DNA of 64,000 bases from Pyrenochaeta sp. MPI-SDFR-AT-0127 (taxonomy: Eukaryota > Ascomycota > Dothideomycetes > Pleosporales > Cucurbitariaceae), in the NCBI GenBank assembly GCA_020747015.1, contig JAGTJM010000025.1, positions 248,001 to 312,000 on the forward strand. The letters run 5' to 3'. Numbering within the stretch: the first letter of the stretch is position 1; every line of letters begins with the position of its first letter. Below the pieces are notes generated by a model that saw only the letters and a list, made by a program, of their open reading frames with translations, was not told the DNA's origin and ran no database searches. Shown in pieces: positions 1 to 10,537 of this stretch. A program made the translations under genes and the position numbers.

Positions 1-1522
1 TATCACCTTACGGGTGCGAAAGGGTGTTGGCTGGAATATACGCTGTTGCGCATGTTGAGGTAGTGCTGCAAACAGTGGGAGCGTAAGAAGCTGTATGCAT
101 GGTTAGCGTTCATGTCTACAGTGTCACGCAGTTTGTGTTTCCGGGTCAGAGGTGTTGAATGATCCACGTATTGTACGCCTGGCGGATGCTTCAGGTCCAC
201 GTGTTGCTCGATCACACCTCTTAAGGCATACTCAAAATTTTGCTTACCTTTGGGACGTCTTTGTCCATGCCCTCCGCATAATCGTTCACAAGCTTTTCTA
301 GTCCCTCAATGGTGTCTTGACCAGTCAGAAACACCAAGATATCCCCTGGGAGCGGCTCCCTATAGTGTATTTGGAAGATGATCTTCAATGCGGACTCGAC
401 CCAATCTTGTGTAGGTTGAGGTAAATATATGGTTTTGACCGGATATTGTCGGCCTTCCACAAAACAAGTTGCTACATTGCTTATCGGCTGCTCGTACGGG
501 TTGTCGTCAGGTTGATCCTGTTTTACAGAAGGTTGGACATCTTCAAAGAATTTTACGAGGCTATCCACGTCGGCAGTGGCACTCATTACTATCACCTTGA
601 GAGGGTGTTCTCGCTTATTATTACCTCCTCTTGAGACACCAGTCACCAAACTTTGCAAAAAGCCGAGGATCAGGTCCACATTGACACTTCTTTCGTGAAC
701 CTCATCGACTACAACCGCACTATACTGTGACATGATGGGGTCTCTGAGCATCTCCTGAAGCAACATACCCTCTGTGAGGAACTTGATCTTCGTATTCGGG
801 CCGGTAGCGTTGTCAAAACGCACACTGTAGCCCACCTTTGCGGCTGGGCTTTGGCTTCCCATGAAACTGCCCATCTCATCTGCAACACGCCGCGCCAAAG
901 ATATCGCTGCTACTCTTCGCGGCTGTGTGATTGCAATGCACTTCTTACACCATGGTTCGCTGGCCAGAAATTGTGGCACTTGCGTGGACTTTCCAGACCC
1001 CGTTTCTCCAGTGAGTACGAGGATGTTGTTTTTCCGCAGTGCTGCCCTAATTGAGTCCGCCTGTGGCCAAATGGGGAGGGCTTTCCGGATAGGAAGCAAC
1101 TCATCACGTTTTCTCAGAAGGTGAGGTGGCACATTTTGGCTTTTTTGAGACTCTTGGTAGTTACCAGGCGTTCCCTTGCTCGGTCGGCCAGTTTGACGTG
1201 ATTTGGCGCTAGAGCTCGAGACGCGCGGTGAAGATGTTGATTTCTGACGCTTCTGATCCCGTTCTTGTTGCCCCTTCAAAGGCTCAAGACTAGGCTTTAG
1301 CAGTTTGGGAAGAATTTGGGGGCTCTTTGCTTTCGGTGTAGTCGACTCTCCATCGTTTTTCGAGTGCTCAAGCGTTTCTCGCGGGCCGTCATCCTTCCCT
1401 TCTCTTTCACTAGTGCGCGGGGTGGCTCTCTTCCTCTTCTTTCCCTTGGTTAACTGAGATGCCTGTCTGTCTTCTGATCGCGCCTGGGGCTCGCCATCCT
1501 TCTCCTTCGACATTTTGGTCAT
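1..1522 (-). CDS. DEAH-family RNA helicase, Dhr2-like (3' part outside window)
   Basis: ATP-dependent RNA helicase of the DEAH/RHA family; the closest recognisable type is yeast Dhr2, a nucleolar helicase of 18S rRNA maturation (family knowledge). Exon 1 is 248..1522. Exon 2 is 1..90 and runs off the window. The 91..247 intron has a GTAAGC donor, and splicing joins DVPK in phase 0 to LLTLPLFAALPQHAQQR, a typical motif of this family. The first ~135 residues are charged, basic and low-complexity, which fits a nuclear protein. The helicase core follows: motif I GETGSGKST, motif II as DEVHERS (DEVH instead of DEAH), motif III SAT. A second ATG lies three codons downstream at 1513. The C-terminal RecA2, WH and OB regions are not in the window, so the Dhr2 assignment rests on the N-terminal half. 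Confidence 0.88.
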
Positions 1523-1936
1523 AAAGTAGTTGCTCGTGACGGTGCAAACGCGGCGCGGACTTTTTTCGTGATGCTTCGAAAATGTTATCGATAAGGCCGC
1601 ACTAGCCAGAAGGGGACAAGCCCAATTCTGGCCCTGCAGTCAGCCCTCGCCTCCACACCCCCACACCAGCTCAGTCAAGGTTCTCCTCATGTTGATCATA
1701 ATGAAGCTCACTTGCGCGTTCTTTCCGGTATCCTCGGAACCCATTGACCCGGTGCCATAGGCGGTGCTTGCCGATCTTTGACCCCGCTGAGTGTAAACGC
1801 ATACTAAACGGTCATCAACCGGCAATTTACCCTGTGATGTAACGTGCCGATGCAATAATCAGAACCAAGAATAGTCCCCAAGAGAGCTCAGTCAAAATGA
1901 ACCTTGTCCCCATGGGTGCGGTATCATAAACCCACC
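1523..1936. other. Intergenic region between divergent helicase and glycosidase genes
   Basis: This 414-bp segment separates two divergent start codons and must hold both promoters. I see no convincing TATA box, no RNA gene and no reading frame with coding character. Confidence 0.5.
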
Positions 1937-4114
1937 ATGCTATCACTACGGTCATTGGGCAGCACTCTGATTCTTCTCGTCATTGCATCGTCGTTTGTCA
2001 ATGGCAAGATTGACCGCAAATCTATTGTTCAGCGGTACAATCTCAAACTAAATCAATCGCACCCATATAGTCCAGTACAGGTTGGGAATGGTAACCTCGC
2101 CTTTGGTGTAGACGTTACTGGTTTGCAGACCTTTTTACCTCATAACACACTCTCATCATGGGGTTGGCACAACTCCTCCTTACCGTCAACACCAAACCAG
2201 ACATCTCCTTCAGACTATACTGGCCTTGACTGGTGGACCCATGATCGACTTGTCAACTATGCACAGCCGAATCCTGCTGAAAAGGACATCAGTCAATGGA
2301 TGATAGCAAACCCGCATCGGATCAATTTAGGAAGAGTCGGATTGTGGTTCGGCGGAATCGGAGGGGGAAACATTAGTGAAAGCCAATTGAGTGACAGAGA
2401 GCAGATACTGGATCTGTGGGAAGGAGCAATCACTTCGTCATTCTCTATAGATGGCTCCGAGGTTCGTGTCACGACAATCGCGAGTCCTGAGACGGATACA
2501 GTGGCAGTGAAGATATCATCTACATTAGTACGCACTTCAGGTTTAGGTGTGTTCTTGGATTTTCCGTATGCCAGTGGCAAGAACAAGTTCGACGCGCCAT
2601 TTGTAGGACTCTTCAATGCTACCTCGAATCATACCACATCGATTAGCTACAGAGAGAAAGGCGCTATCATTACGCATACGCTAGACGCAACGACCTATGT
2701 TGCCGATATTGCTTGGGAAGGCTATGCCAGGATTTCACGACTTCGGGATGATGAGCACAAATACATTTTGGCAGCTAGTCAAAATTCGGAGACTTTATCT
2801 TTCATGGTCACATACGCTTCTCAGCCAGTCACCAAGTTCAGTACATTTGCAACCGTCAAAGAGGCGGCTACAGCTTGGTGGTCAGAGTATTGGTCCAAAG
2901 GTGCTTTCCTTTCGCTCCCCACGTCCTCTAACTCTTCAGCAAACGAGCTTCAGCGCCGCGTTATCCTCTCGCAATACCTGCTCGCTGTTAATGGCGCCGG
3001 TAGTGATCCTACACAAGAGTCTGGTCTCGTGAATAATGGCTGGTACGGTAAATTTCACATGGAGATGGTCTTCTGGGTGAGTTTCTGGAGATGAGTATCG
3101 AATGATCCATGCGCTTACTCTGTTCCTTCTTTCTCGCAGCACCTCTCGCACTGGGTTTTTTGGAACAAATGGAGTCTCTATGACCGTAGTATTGGTGTTT
3201 ACGAACGATTCTTGCCAAGCAGCTTCGGTCGAGCGAAGAAGCAGGGCTACGAGGGTGCACGTATCGGCAAGATGAGCGATCCAAGTGGTCGTTCTGCGCC
3301 TGGCGAGATTAACAGTCTTCTGATATGGCAGCAACCGCATCCAATGTACTTTGCGGAGATGGAGTATCGGGCATTTCCGTCAACCAAGACGCTCAAGAAG
3401 TGGGACCAGATCTTAATAGGAGTTGCAGACTTCATGGCCAGCTATGCATGGTGGAACTCAACAACAAGCCGTTACGACTTGGGACCGCCTATGTATCCCG
3501 TATCTGAGAACACGAACCCCAATCAAACCATAAACCCAACTTTTGAACTCGCTTACTGGCGCTTTGGTCTCGACGTTGCTTCAAAATGGCAGACAAGGCA
3601 GAACAAGAGTGTGCCTGAGCACTGGACGCACGTCTACGACAACATTGCCAGCTTTCCCACGCAAAACGACTCCTATGTAACGTATGAAGGCATCCCAAAT
3701 ATGTGGTCAACGCCTGAGTACACCGAAGATCACCCCGGCATACTCGGAATTTATGGTTGGCTGCCACCAGACTCCCGTCTGAATATGACCATCTTCAACA
3801 ACACCATCGCCAAGGTGCACGAAACCTGGAATTTCCCCTTCTCATATGGGTGGGATTTCCCGCTTATCGCTATAACGGAAGCCAGAAGAGGCGACGCAGA
3901 GCGCGCTGTACAACAATTACTTGACGTGAACAACGCGTTTGATGAAGTGGGTATGCCGGTTGGAGGGACAAGGGTACCAACACCATACTTCCCAAGTTCC
4001 GCAGGGCTGTTGCTGGCTGTCGCGATGATGGCTGGCGGGTGGGATGGGTTTGAGGGTCCAATCTGGCCTGAGGGGTGGGAAGTCGAAAGTGAAGGGTTCG
4101 TTAGAGGGATGTGA
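1937..4114 (+). CDS. Secreted six-hairpin glycosidase-like protein
   Basis: Two exons, 1937..3076 and 3140..4114, give 704 aa. The 63-nt intron (GTGAGT...CGCAG) joins MVFW to HLSHWVFWNKW in phase 0. I chose the ATG at 1937, in a good CCCACC context, over the in-frame ATG at 1904 because it places a hydrophobic signal peptide (MLSLRSLGSTLILLVIAS) exactly at the N-terminus. The remainder is rich in Trp, Gly and Asn-linked glycosylation sequons and resembles fungal secreted proteins of the six-hairpin (alpha/alpha)6 glycosidase superfamily, related in fold to GH65/GH95-type enzymes. It probably acts on an extracellular polysaccharide or oligosaccharide. I cannot name the substrate or catalytic residues from sequence alone. 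Fold class is moderately sure; secretion is well supported. Confidence 0.8.
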
Positions 4115-4687
4115 TCTAGATGCGAGTTAAAGACATCGCATTTCTATCGGTTGAGACCTGAAGGACTGTAGTCTGCTCAAATGGAAGATCAGGCAGGTTG
4201 AGACTCGATCTGACAAGTTAGCATCCCAGAACGATTCATAGTGACGATTATGAAACAAGTAATGTCGTAGAGAAGCTTTATTCATAGATAGGGTAATTAC
4301 GGAATGAACTTGACGAAAGAAAAGCAGGAAAGTAGCTCAAACTGTCGAGATATCCGGACATATGTCCATTTTTGCACCTACAATAGCAAAACGGAGTGTA
4401 ATGTCGTTTAGTAGGACGTCTGCGGCAATCTCTTCTAACGCTCTGCAAAGCAAGACATGTGGCTTGCAGAGTAAGGGAATAAAAGTCTTGATTGTGCCAG
4501 TCAAAGAGCTCATCCACATACGGGTGTCTATGTTGGGTTTTACGAGGATATCCAAAAGTGTTTTGTTTCGAGAAATTTAGGGTAAGAATAGATGGAACTG
4601 TACATTGAGTCCGTAAGTTCCATGGTGGCCAACGAAGCTTGGAGATTTTCAAGACAAAAGCAGGGCTCGTGCGAGCACCGCCAACCA
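4115..4687. other. Convergent intergenic region
   Basis: Spacer between the 3' ends of the glycosidase gene and the kinase-DUF6590 gene. No gene or repeat is recognised. Confidence 0.5.
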
Positions 4688-6554
4688 CTACAAGTCTCTT
4701 CCTATACCATCTTGTTCTTCCTGCCAATGATGCTGAAGCATACTTCTGTGCTCCAGAACTACTATTCCGATGTCTTTCGCTTTGATATCAAAGCCCATGC
4801 GCCTCGTTCGGCTAAAACATATCCTCGACTCAGGCCTCAGGCTCACATTAGAGTCACTTCGCTCAATAACTATCGGCTCTTTCGTTAATCCACGTTCGCG
4901 TTCACCCGGCAAATACATAGGTTCTGTGCCTTGAAGGTGAATTATAGCATGCTCGGATGATATACAGTTCGGCGCCAATGTACCTCGATTGGAGTAGGTC
5001 GATATGGGACTGGTACGGGTTAATTGAGCCTCCTCTAAATATCTCGAGGTCGCTCACCAAACATCAATCGTGTTGGGACCTTTCTTGACAGCAACATATC
5101 GGCGGACAGTAGTATATGCCGGTCCATGGTATCGCTGCATGGAGGAGGAGGCATCGTCCGTAGTCGGGCCCTCCACTGTTATGTGAATATCAAGGACCGC
5201 AAAAACCCTACCTACTACGAAAAACCGTCTCCTCTCTGCACCGATCCACTCTCTGTATTCTGTCATGTCCAGAAATTAGACTGGCTTCTATCTAAATTTT
5301 TGGTCTTTACTTGCCTGGAATCAATAGCTGGGTAGACGTGCCAATTTGCAAGCCGAGTTGCTCATGCCCTGCACAGGTCGGTGAGGATCTAGCGCATGAA
5401 TGAAAAGTGCATTTGAACATACCAATTGGGGAAGACGGAAGCGCAAACGAATCTGATTTCGTAGGTGAGGTCGTGTGGACATCTCCCTCACTTCCTAGTT
5501 GCGGCGATATTGAACCCAGTTGATTCATGTTTGCCACCCTTGCTTTCAACCTATCCGTCGTATATGTCGAACCCATCGCGAAATCCTTATTCATTGCTGC
5601 ATCTTCGTAGCATTGGGAACAGCACAAGGCTGGATTATGGAGTATATGCTCCGATATCTCCTTAGCCTTGGGGCGATGTATTCGATGCCGTGCTGTCATC
5701 AATGTAATTAGATTTGTAAGAAAAGATATCGTTGGAGATATTGTCAGGGCTTTCAAATCTTTATGAATACTTTCAATGCTGCTAGAGAATGATTCTTTAT
5801 CTGGCGAGAGTCTAGGCGCATCTTCAATGGCGGACAAGATCTCTACGAAAACGCACCCCAGGGAGAAGACATCAGATAGTGAGTTGCGCTTCTCATGTTC
5901 CAGTACTTCTGGTGCAGAGTATCGTCGTGTCAATGAATGCGGAGAGCCTTCTGTTGTGCTATTGACAAAATTATTCCAGTCCAAGGAGTAGCCAAAATCA
6001 GTATATAAGACGGACCCCTGGTGGATGAGGATGTTTTGAGGCTTAATGTCTTTGTGCCGGATTTTCTTCAGGTGCATGAATGCGAGCCCACTGGCTAAAC
6101 ACCCAAAGGCTTTGTGAAGAACTGCGATGCTGAAGGCTAAGCCGGGGTTTGAAGTATTGGTAGACCGGAGTTCAAGTACACTGTCCAGAAAATGCTCTAG
6201 ATCTCCTCCATCGGCAACAGGCTGTAGAATAAGACCGACTTCGTGTCTGGAGACATATGTCGCGAAAACCCGAATAATATGATGGTGCCTCTCAAGGCCG
6301 CGTATGATGGCAGTCTCGTTGCGAAAGATACGCTCCGTTTCCGCTTTTGCCTTTTGTCCACGGATCCAAAGCTTCTTGCGTGCAAATACTCTCCCCGTGT
6401 TCACATCTTCTACTTTTTCCACAATCCCACAATGTCCGCTTCCTAGGTTACCAACTAGTCTGTATGGAAGACATCTATCATCATCTATGATATGGTCATC
6501 CCCTTCTTCGAAATGAATTAAGGGGGCGTTAGCTGAAGAGTTTGGGCTTGACAT
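4688..6554 (-). CDS. Protein kinase fused to a C-terminal DUF6590 domain
   Basis: Proposed exons 5315..6554, 5058..5259 and 4688..5009 give 587 aa. The kinase domain (residues ~30-320) has a glycine loop (GNLGSGHCGIV), a lysine in FARKKLW, HKDIKPQN as catalytic loop (HKD, not HRD, ~167-174), DFG (~186) and APEV. The first intron (5260..5314) is GC-AG: the donor context is AG|GCAAGT, the known consensus for such introns, and splicing continues in frame into EYREWIGAERRRFFVVGRV. The second intron (5010..5057) joins NTIDV-C to PISTYSNRGTLAPNC, giving the C-x-PI-x-TY and SEHAI motifs of DUF6590. A 54-nt segment at 5369..5422 has GTATGT and GTGCAG ends and may be a further in-frame intron (569 aa product). 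If the GC-AG intron is not used, the kinase ends at 5307 and DUF6590 would need its own start, which I do not see. Confidence 0.72.
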
Positions 6555-7529
6555 CTCATTGACAGACCTTGGTCGTATCTAGGAGAGACAGCCTTGGGGT
6601 TGCCCGGGATTGATTATCGATTGATGATCGAGGGAACCGACAGTGGAATAGATAGGCATGCTAGGGAAATGGAGTGCCACATGAGATGTTCAAATGGATA
6701 TGTTAAATCGAGATCAAACCAGCACACGGGCACTACAAATATGTAGGTGAGTTTAGAGTTCGGCACATTAGGCGGAGGGCTGCCAAGATGCAGACCGTGA
6801 GGCCTTCGCGCGCGGCAGGTTTTGATTGGTGAAGAAGCGTACCTATGGTGGGTTCTTCACGTCAGCAATCCCCTCGCCTTTGAATCACTTCACGAGGGCG
6901 GAAAGCACAGTGGCCGTTAAGAGGATGCGATAGATTGAGAAGACAAACACGCAAACTTTTCCTTGATATAATAATTAAGACGTCCATGGTTCTTTTCAGC
7001 TCAAAGTCGTGTTATTCTCTCGATGTATGAACACAGCAGGCGGCGTGGGTAACAATCATGTATAACATGGACAATGAGCTTCAAGGCAATATGTCTTTTC
7101 ATCTGATATTGTTTTCGTCCAAGACCAAGAAATCAATCAACAATATGCATCGCTATGCATATATCATGAGTAGTAAACTTTCGTGATTCTTCGCCGTTTG
7201 ATCCAATCAAAGCCAACACAGGACGACCGGTTCCGATTTGTTACTCGTTTAACTCAGCTGACGTGCTTCCCAAAACCCCATCCTCCACCACGAATGCGAG
7301 CACCTTGTGTAAATATTGTCTTTACAACCTTTCTTTCATTTCCTATCGATCTTTACATCCTGTCGCCTGTCCCGAACGTGTGCAAGGCTCTGAGACTGAA
7401 CGCTTCCACTCTGTGGGAGCCGCGCCAAGGCCTGGCCACGCTTCGTGCCTGCGATGCGTCCTCATCGTATCCTAACATCAATCTCCGTCTGTAGCGTGTC
7501 GGTAAGACTCGGCATATCAAGGGCTTTCT
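6555..7529. other. Divergent promoter region, kinase-DUF6590 / coiled-coil gene
   Basis: 975 bp between two divergent starts. No TATA box, tRNA or coding segment recognised. The short open frames near 7183-7494 lack coding character and probably lie in the 5' leader of the downstream gene. Confidence 0.45.
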
Positions 7530-9086
7530 ATGCTCTATCACTTTGAGCACGAGAAGATGGACATGCTTAATCGAAAGTATTTGGGGCAAGCGGATCAAAT
7601 GCAACTCCACACCGGTCTTCCAAGCATCATGGATCCATTGGAGAAAATAACAAAGATGCAAGCAGAGCTGAATGAGAATCGTGAACAATTACTTATCCAA
7701 CGCGAAGCTGTTCGAGCTTCAGCCAGGAAAGTCCACAACCAACGCCAGCGCACCGGCGACGCCGAGGCCTGCCTAATGAACGCTATGCGAGAGTATCTAA
7801 ACCAATCTGGAATTGAACTACCATCTTCCATTACAAATGCGTACGCGCAACTGGACACTGCGCGTAACATCCTTGGCTCGCATGAAGACGATTATCTGAC
7901 GCTTGAGCGACAATTGGCGGGCACAGAGTGGTCCTATATGGAAATGGAGAACGACTTTTATCAGTTTGATCTAGCAGATCTTCTGTCAAGTGATATTTGC
8001 CCAGAAGAGTGTCTGTTCACGGACACGGAAGCCATCCCAAATTTGGATCGTTCTGTCTCTTCAATACAATCGTCCAATCCGTCCATTGCATCTCGAGATC
8101 TGCGCCTAGTTAATCAAGAGCTTCATACCTTGAAAGAGAAGTTCAATGCTCTGCGTCAGGAACAAAGCGAGCTTCTGGAATTTGAAGACTTTGATCATGT
8201 AGCTTTTGATGAAGTCGAGGTAGAGCACGCGAGGTCTGGAGCATCGCGCATCGAAGCAGAATCCTTCGACATCTTAGACCGAATCTTCAACCTCGAAGTC
8301 GAATCTCAACGTCTGAAACTTGAGGAAATGGATCGAAAACTCCAACTTCCAGTCTGTCGCCATGTCATTTCAGAACCAAGTCGAGTCACACAACACTCGT
8401 CGAGCATTGATCGGGCCGTGACCGAAAGTGCTGTATCACTGCTTTCCCCGAGCCATTCGATGAAGCATACGTTGCAAGCTTGGATACTCGATAGGCTTAA
8501 ACAAGACGTCGTGCAGAAAACCATGTACCTCAATGTACTTCAAGATTTTGAAATTCCTCCTGCGCTATCAGAATCCTGGGAGGAGAGGGCTACGCGCTAT
8601 TGGAGTGTGGACAGCTCCTCGGACATCTCTGAGGAAGAGAATCGGACTACTAATGTAGGTGTCCAAGCCACTGAAGACGACGACGATTCAGCCACCACTA
8701 TCGACTCGTTCTCACTCCGGATAAAAACGCCAAACGTCATGCTGCCCTCGACGCAGCCACAACTGTTTTCCCCAGACGAGCATGATGATACCAGCAACTG
8801 GCTTTCGCATAATGTTCCTGCATTGCTTCACAAAGTGGACGGGGATACTTTTTCTAGGGTCTTGGAAACAGAGTTCCTACTAACAGGGGAAGCGGTTTCA
8901 TGCATACAAGAAGGTCCGGCTCTGGGCATTGTTCATGATAATGACCAAACGGAAGTAGAGCGGATCCACTTAAATATAGCACCGGCGGTACCACACACTT
9001 CAAGAGCAATTTCAGGGAGAAATCGAGGGACTGAGTCCTTACTATTTACTGAGCAACATCGGAGCATTGAAATCTTTCAGTTGTAA
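7530..9086 (+). CDS. Hypothetical coiled-coil protein, 518 aa
   Basis: Single exon starting at ATG 7530. I do not recognise the family. Residues ~30-150 and ~190-275 are rich in Glu, Gln, Arg and Leu with heptad-like spacing, so two coiled-coil blocks are likely (for example KMQAELNENREQLLIQREAV and QELHTLKEKFNALRQEQ). Between them is an aromatic/acidic segment (MENDFYQFDLADLLSS). The C-terminal 200 residues are acidic and Ser/Thr-rich and probably disordered. There is no signal peptide and no membrane segment. The gene is divergent from the kinase-DUF6590 gene. A functional link is possible but only inferred from position. Confidence 0.75.
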   Translation: MLYHFEHEKMDMLNRKYLGQADQMQLHTGLPSIMDPLEKITKMQAELNENREQLLIQREAVRASARKVHNQRQRTGDAEACLMNAMREYLNQSGIELPSSITNAYAQLDTARNILGSHEDDYLTLERQLAGTEWSYMEMENDFYQFDLADLLSSDICPEECLFTDTEAIPNLDRSVSSIQSSNPSIASRDLRLVNQELHTLKEKFNALRQEQSELLEFEDFDHVAFDEVEVEHARSGASRIEAESFDILDRIFNLEVESQRLKLEEMDRKLQLPVCRHVISEPSRVTQHSSSIDRAVTESAVSLLSPSHSMKHTLQAWILDRLKQDVVQKTMYLNVLQDFEIPPALSESWEERATRYWSVDSSSDISEEENRTTNVGVQATEDDDDSATTIDSFSLRIKTPNVMLPSTQPQLFSPDEHDDTSNWLSHNVPALLHKVDGDTFSRVLETEFLLTGEAVSCIQEGPALGIVHDNDQTEVERIHLNIAPAVPHTSRAISGRNRGTESLLFTEQHRSIEIFQL

Positions 9087-9590
9087 CAAAAGGGCATGCA
9101 GCACGGCGTTATCTTTTTCTCGTTTGATTCCAAGTCAACAGACGCTAGCCGTATTCGGTCTTTGTGGTCACTATTCTCGTTCCAAGCACTTTGTATACTT
9201 TGCAGCCAAGCTCTAGACTATGGCTCATTTTGCCATTCTACTCTTGGCAGCGTTCGTCTAAAGTAGGCTGAAATTATACTTTTGAGTTCGCCATCTGGTG
9301 CAATACTAGCTCATGTTCTATGTCTAGTATGGATGTTGCAGCTATCTTTGTCTGTATAGGTCTTATATGTCTCCAGTTCCATTGTGAAGCCGTGCGCTAT
9401 TCAGAATCTCCTCTTTCGTGCCTCCAGGGCACTTGAGCCGTCAGGGCAGACCTACAAACTTCAGGGATGGTGCCGTACGTTGCTGTAAGTACGTACCATT
9501 ACGGTCCCTGGGCAAGGGCCAGGTCTAGTGCATCCATGCAATCGACGGATGTGTGACCTGGAATGGATCAATCGTGGTCCAGTTGGTATG
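9087..9590. other. Convergent intergenic region
   Basis: 504-bp spacer between two 3' ends. T-rich runs after 9090 are compatible with 3'-UTR and polyadenylation signals. Nothing else is recognised. Confidence 0.45.
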
Positions 9591-10055
9591 TCATCCCGTC
9601 ATACTCTGGTCTCCATCCTCTGGTTCTGCCTCCAGGGCAGGGCGGCCAAGTTCCCTCAGAGAAGCTTTTGAGCGCGCAATACGGGCCTCAAGGTCCTCGA
9701 TCTCGTCTTCCTGGTCCTCGCAAGTCCTGTCAATGTCCGGCAGGGCCATGACGGCGCGTCGCGCCTTCTGTATCTTGAGCCGCACATCGTTTGCGGCAGT
9801 CGCGACGTGTTGGATCTCAAGAGGACCATCTGCAGCAGGTTGGCCTGGGGTGGGAGTAGCGGCTGGTGGCTGGGCAGAAGTTTCGAGCAGGCGCTTGAGG
9901 AGCTTGTGGAGGTCTGGGAGGACATCGAAGGTCGACGGTGGAGGGATGCCTGGAACGGTGGGAGCTGGAGCTGGCAGCGCTGGCGTGGCAGAGCCAGTGG
10001 GTGGAAGTGAGGCGCGCGCTGAGGCAGGCGCGTGGGGTGTCGGTGCCGCGGACAT
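9591..10055 (-). CDS. MED9: Mediator of RNA polymerase II subunit 9
   Basis: 154 aa, single exon. Start set at 10055 (MSAAPTPH), the first ATG giving a plausible N-terminus; upstream in-frame sequence has no coding character. After a Pro/Ala-rich N-terminus (~1-75), residues ~80-140 form the Med9 helical region (PLEIQHVATAANDVRLKIQK, then ALPDIDRTCEDQEDEIEDLE, then RIARSKASLREL). Med9 (yeast Cse2) belongs to the Mediator middle module in the nucleus. The gene is divergent from phosphoglycerate mutase, sharing a 482-bp promoter region. Confidence 0.85.
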   Translation of the reverse strand: MSAAPTPHAPASARASLPPTGSATPALPAPAPTVPGIPPPSTFDVLPDLHKLLKRLLETSAQPPAATPTPGQPAADGPLEIQHVATAANDVRLKIQKARRAVMALPDIDRTCEDQEDEIEDLEARIARSKASLRELGRPALEAEPEDGDQSMTG

Positions 10056-10537
10056 GGTGTATACTGAAATACAACAGTGGTGACAGCTAGCTTGGTGTTG
10101 AGCGTGCCCGGCGCGGGATGACGCGCTTTCCACGGGTAGGGCTGAAGGAAGGGCTCTTGATTGGCCTGCAAAAAAACGTGTGCAACGTTGGCGACTGTCG
10201 ACTGTGGTTCGAGTTTCGAATAATGGCCGGATCGCCAGCCGGGGAGGGCGATTGCTTTTGGCGGGTCGCGATAAGAGTCGGCCGCGGGTGGAGAAGGAAG
10301 GGGGTGGGTGGTGGTTGGAGAGAGTTTGAGGCTTGTGACGCTGGTCCGGCGATGCTGTTCAACAGCCCACTATTTTAGCCCCGCCAGACCCTGCCCCTCT
10401 ACAATAACAGTCTCATTACTTTTCTAGACTTCTTCCCTCCCCCTTCGCCGACGACCCGACTTACCACAGCTCGAGTCTGAACTTGAGCCTTCCCATATCT
10501 TCCCCTTCCCAGCTTGCGCCCAATTGACCCCACCACC
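10056..10537. promoter_or_regulatory. Shared promoter region of MED9 and phosphoglycerate mutase
   Basis: 482 bp between two divergent ATGs. A pyrimidine-rich stretch lies at ~10392-10450 just upstream of the mutase, with the ATG in context CACCACC. CT-rich leaders are common in strongly expressed fungal genes; the promoter role is inferred from position. Confidence 0.45.

Noticed and set aside
1904..1936. Upstream in-frame ATG of the glycosidase-like gene
   Set aside because: Would bury the signal peptide 11 residues inside the protein; the ATG at 1937 has better context and places it at the N-terminus.
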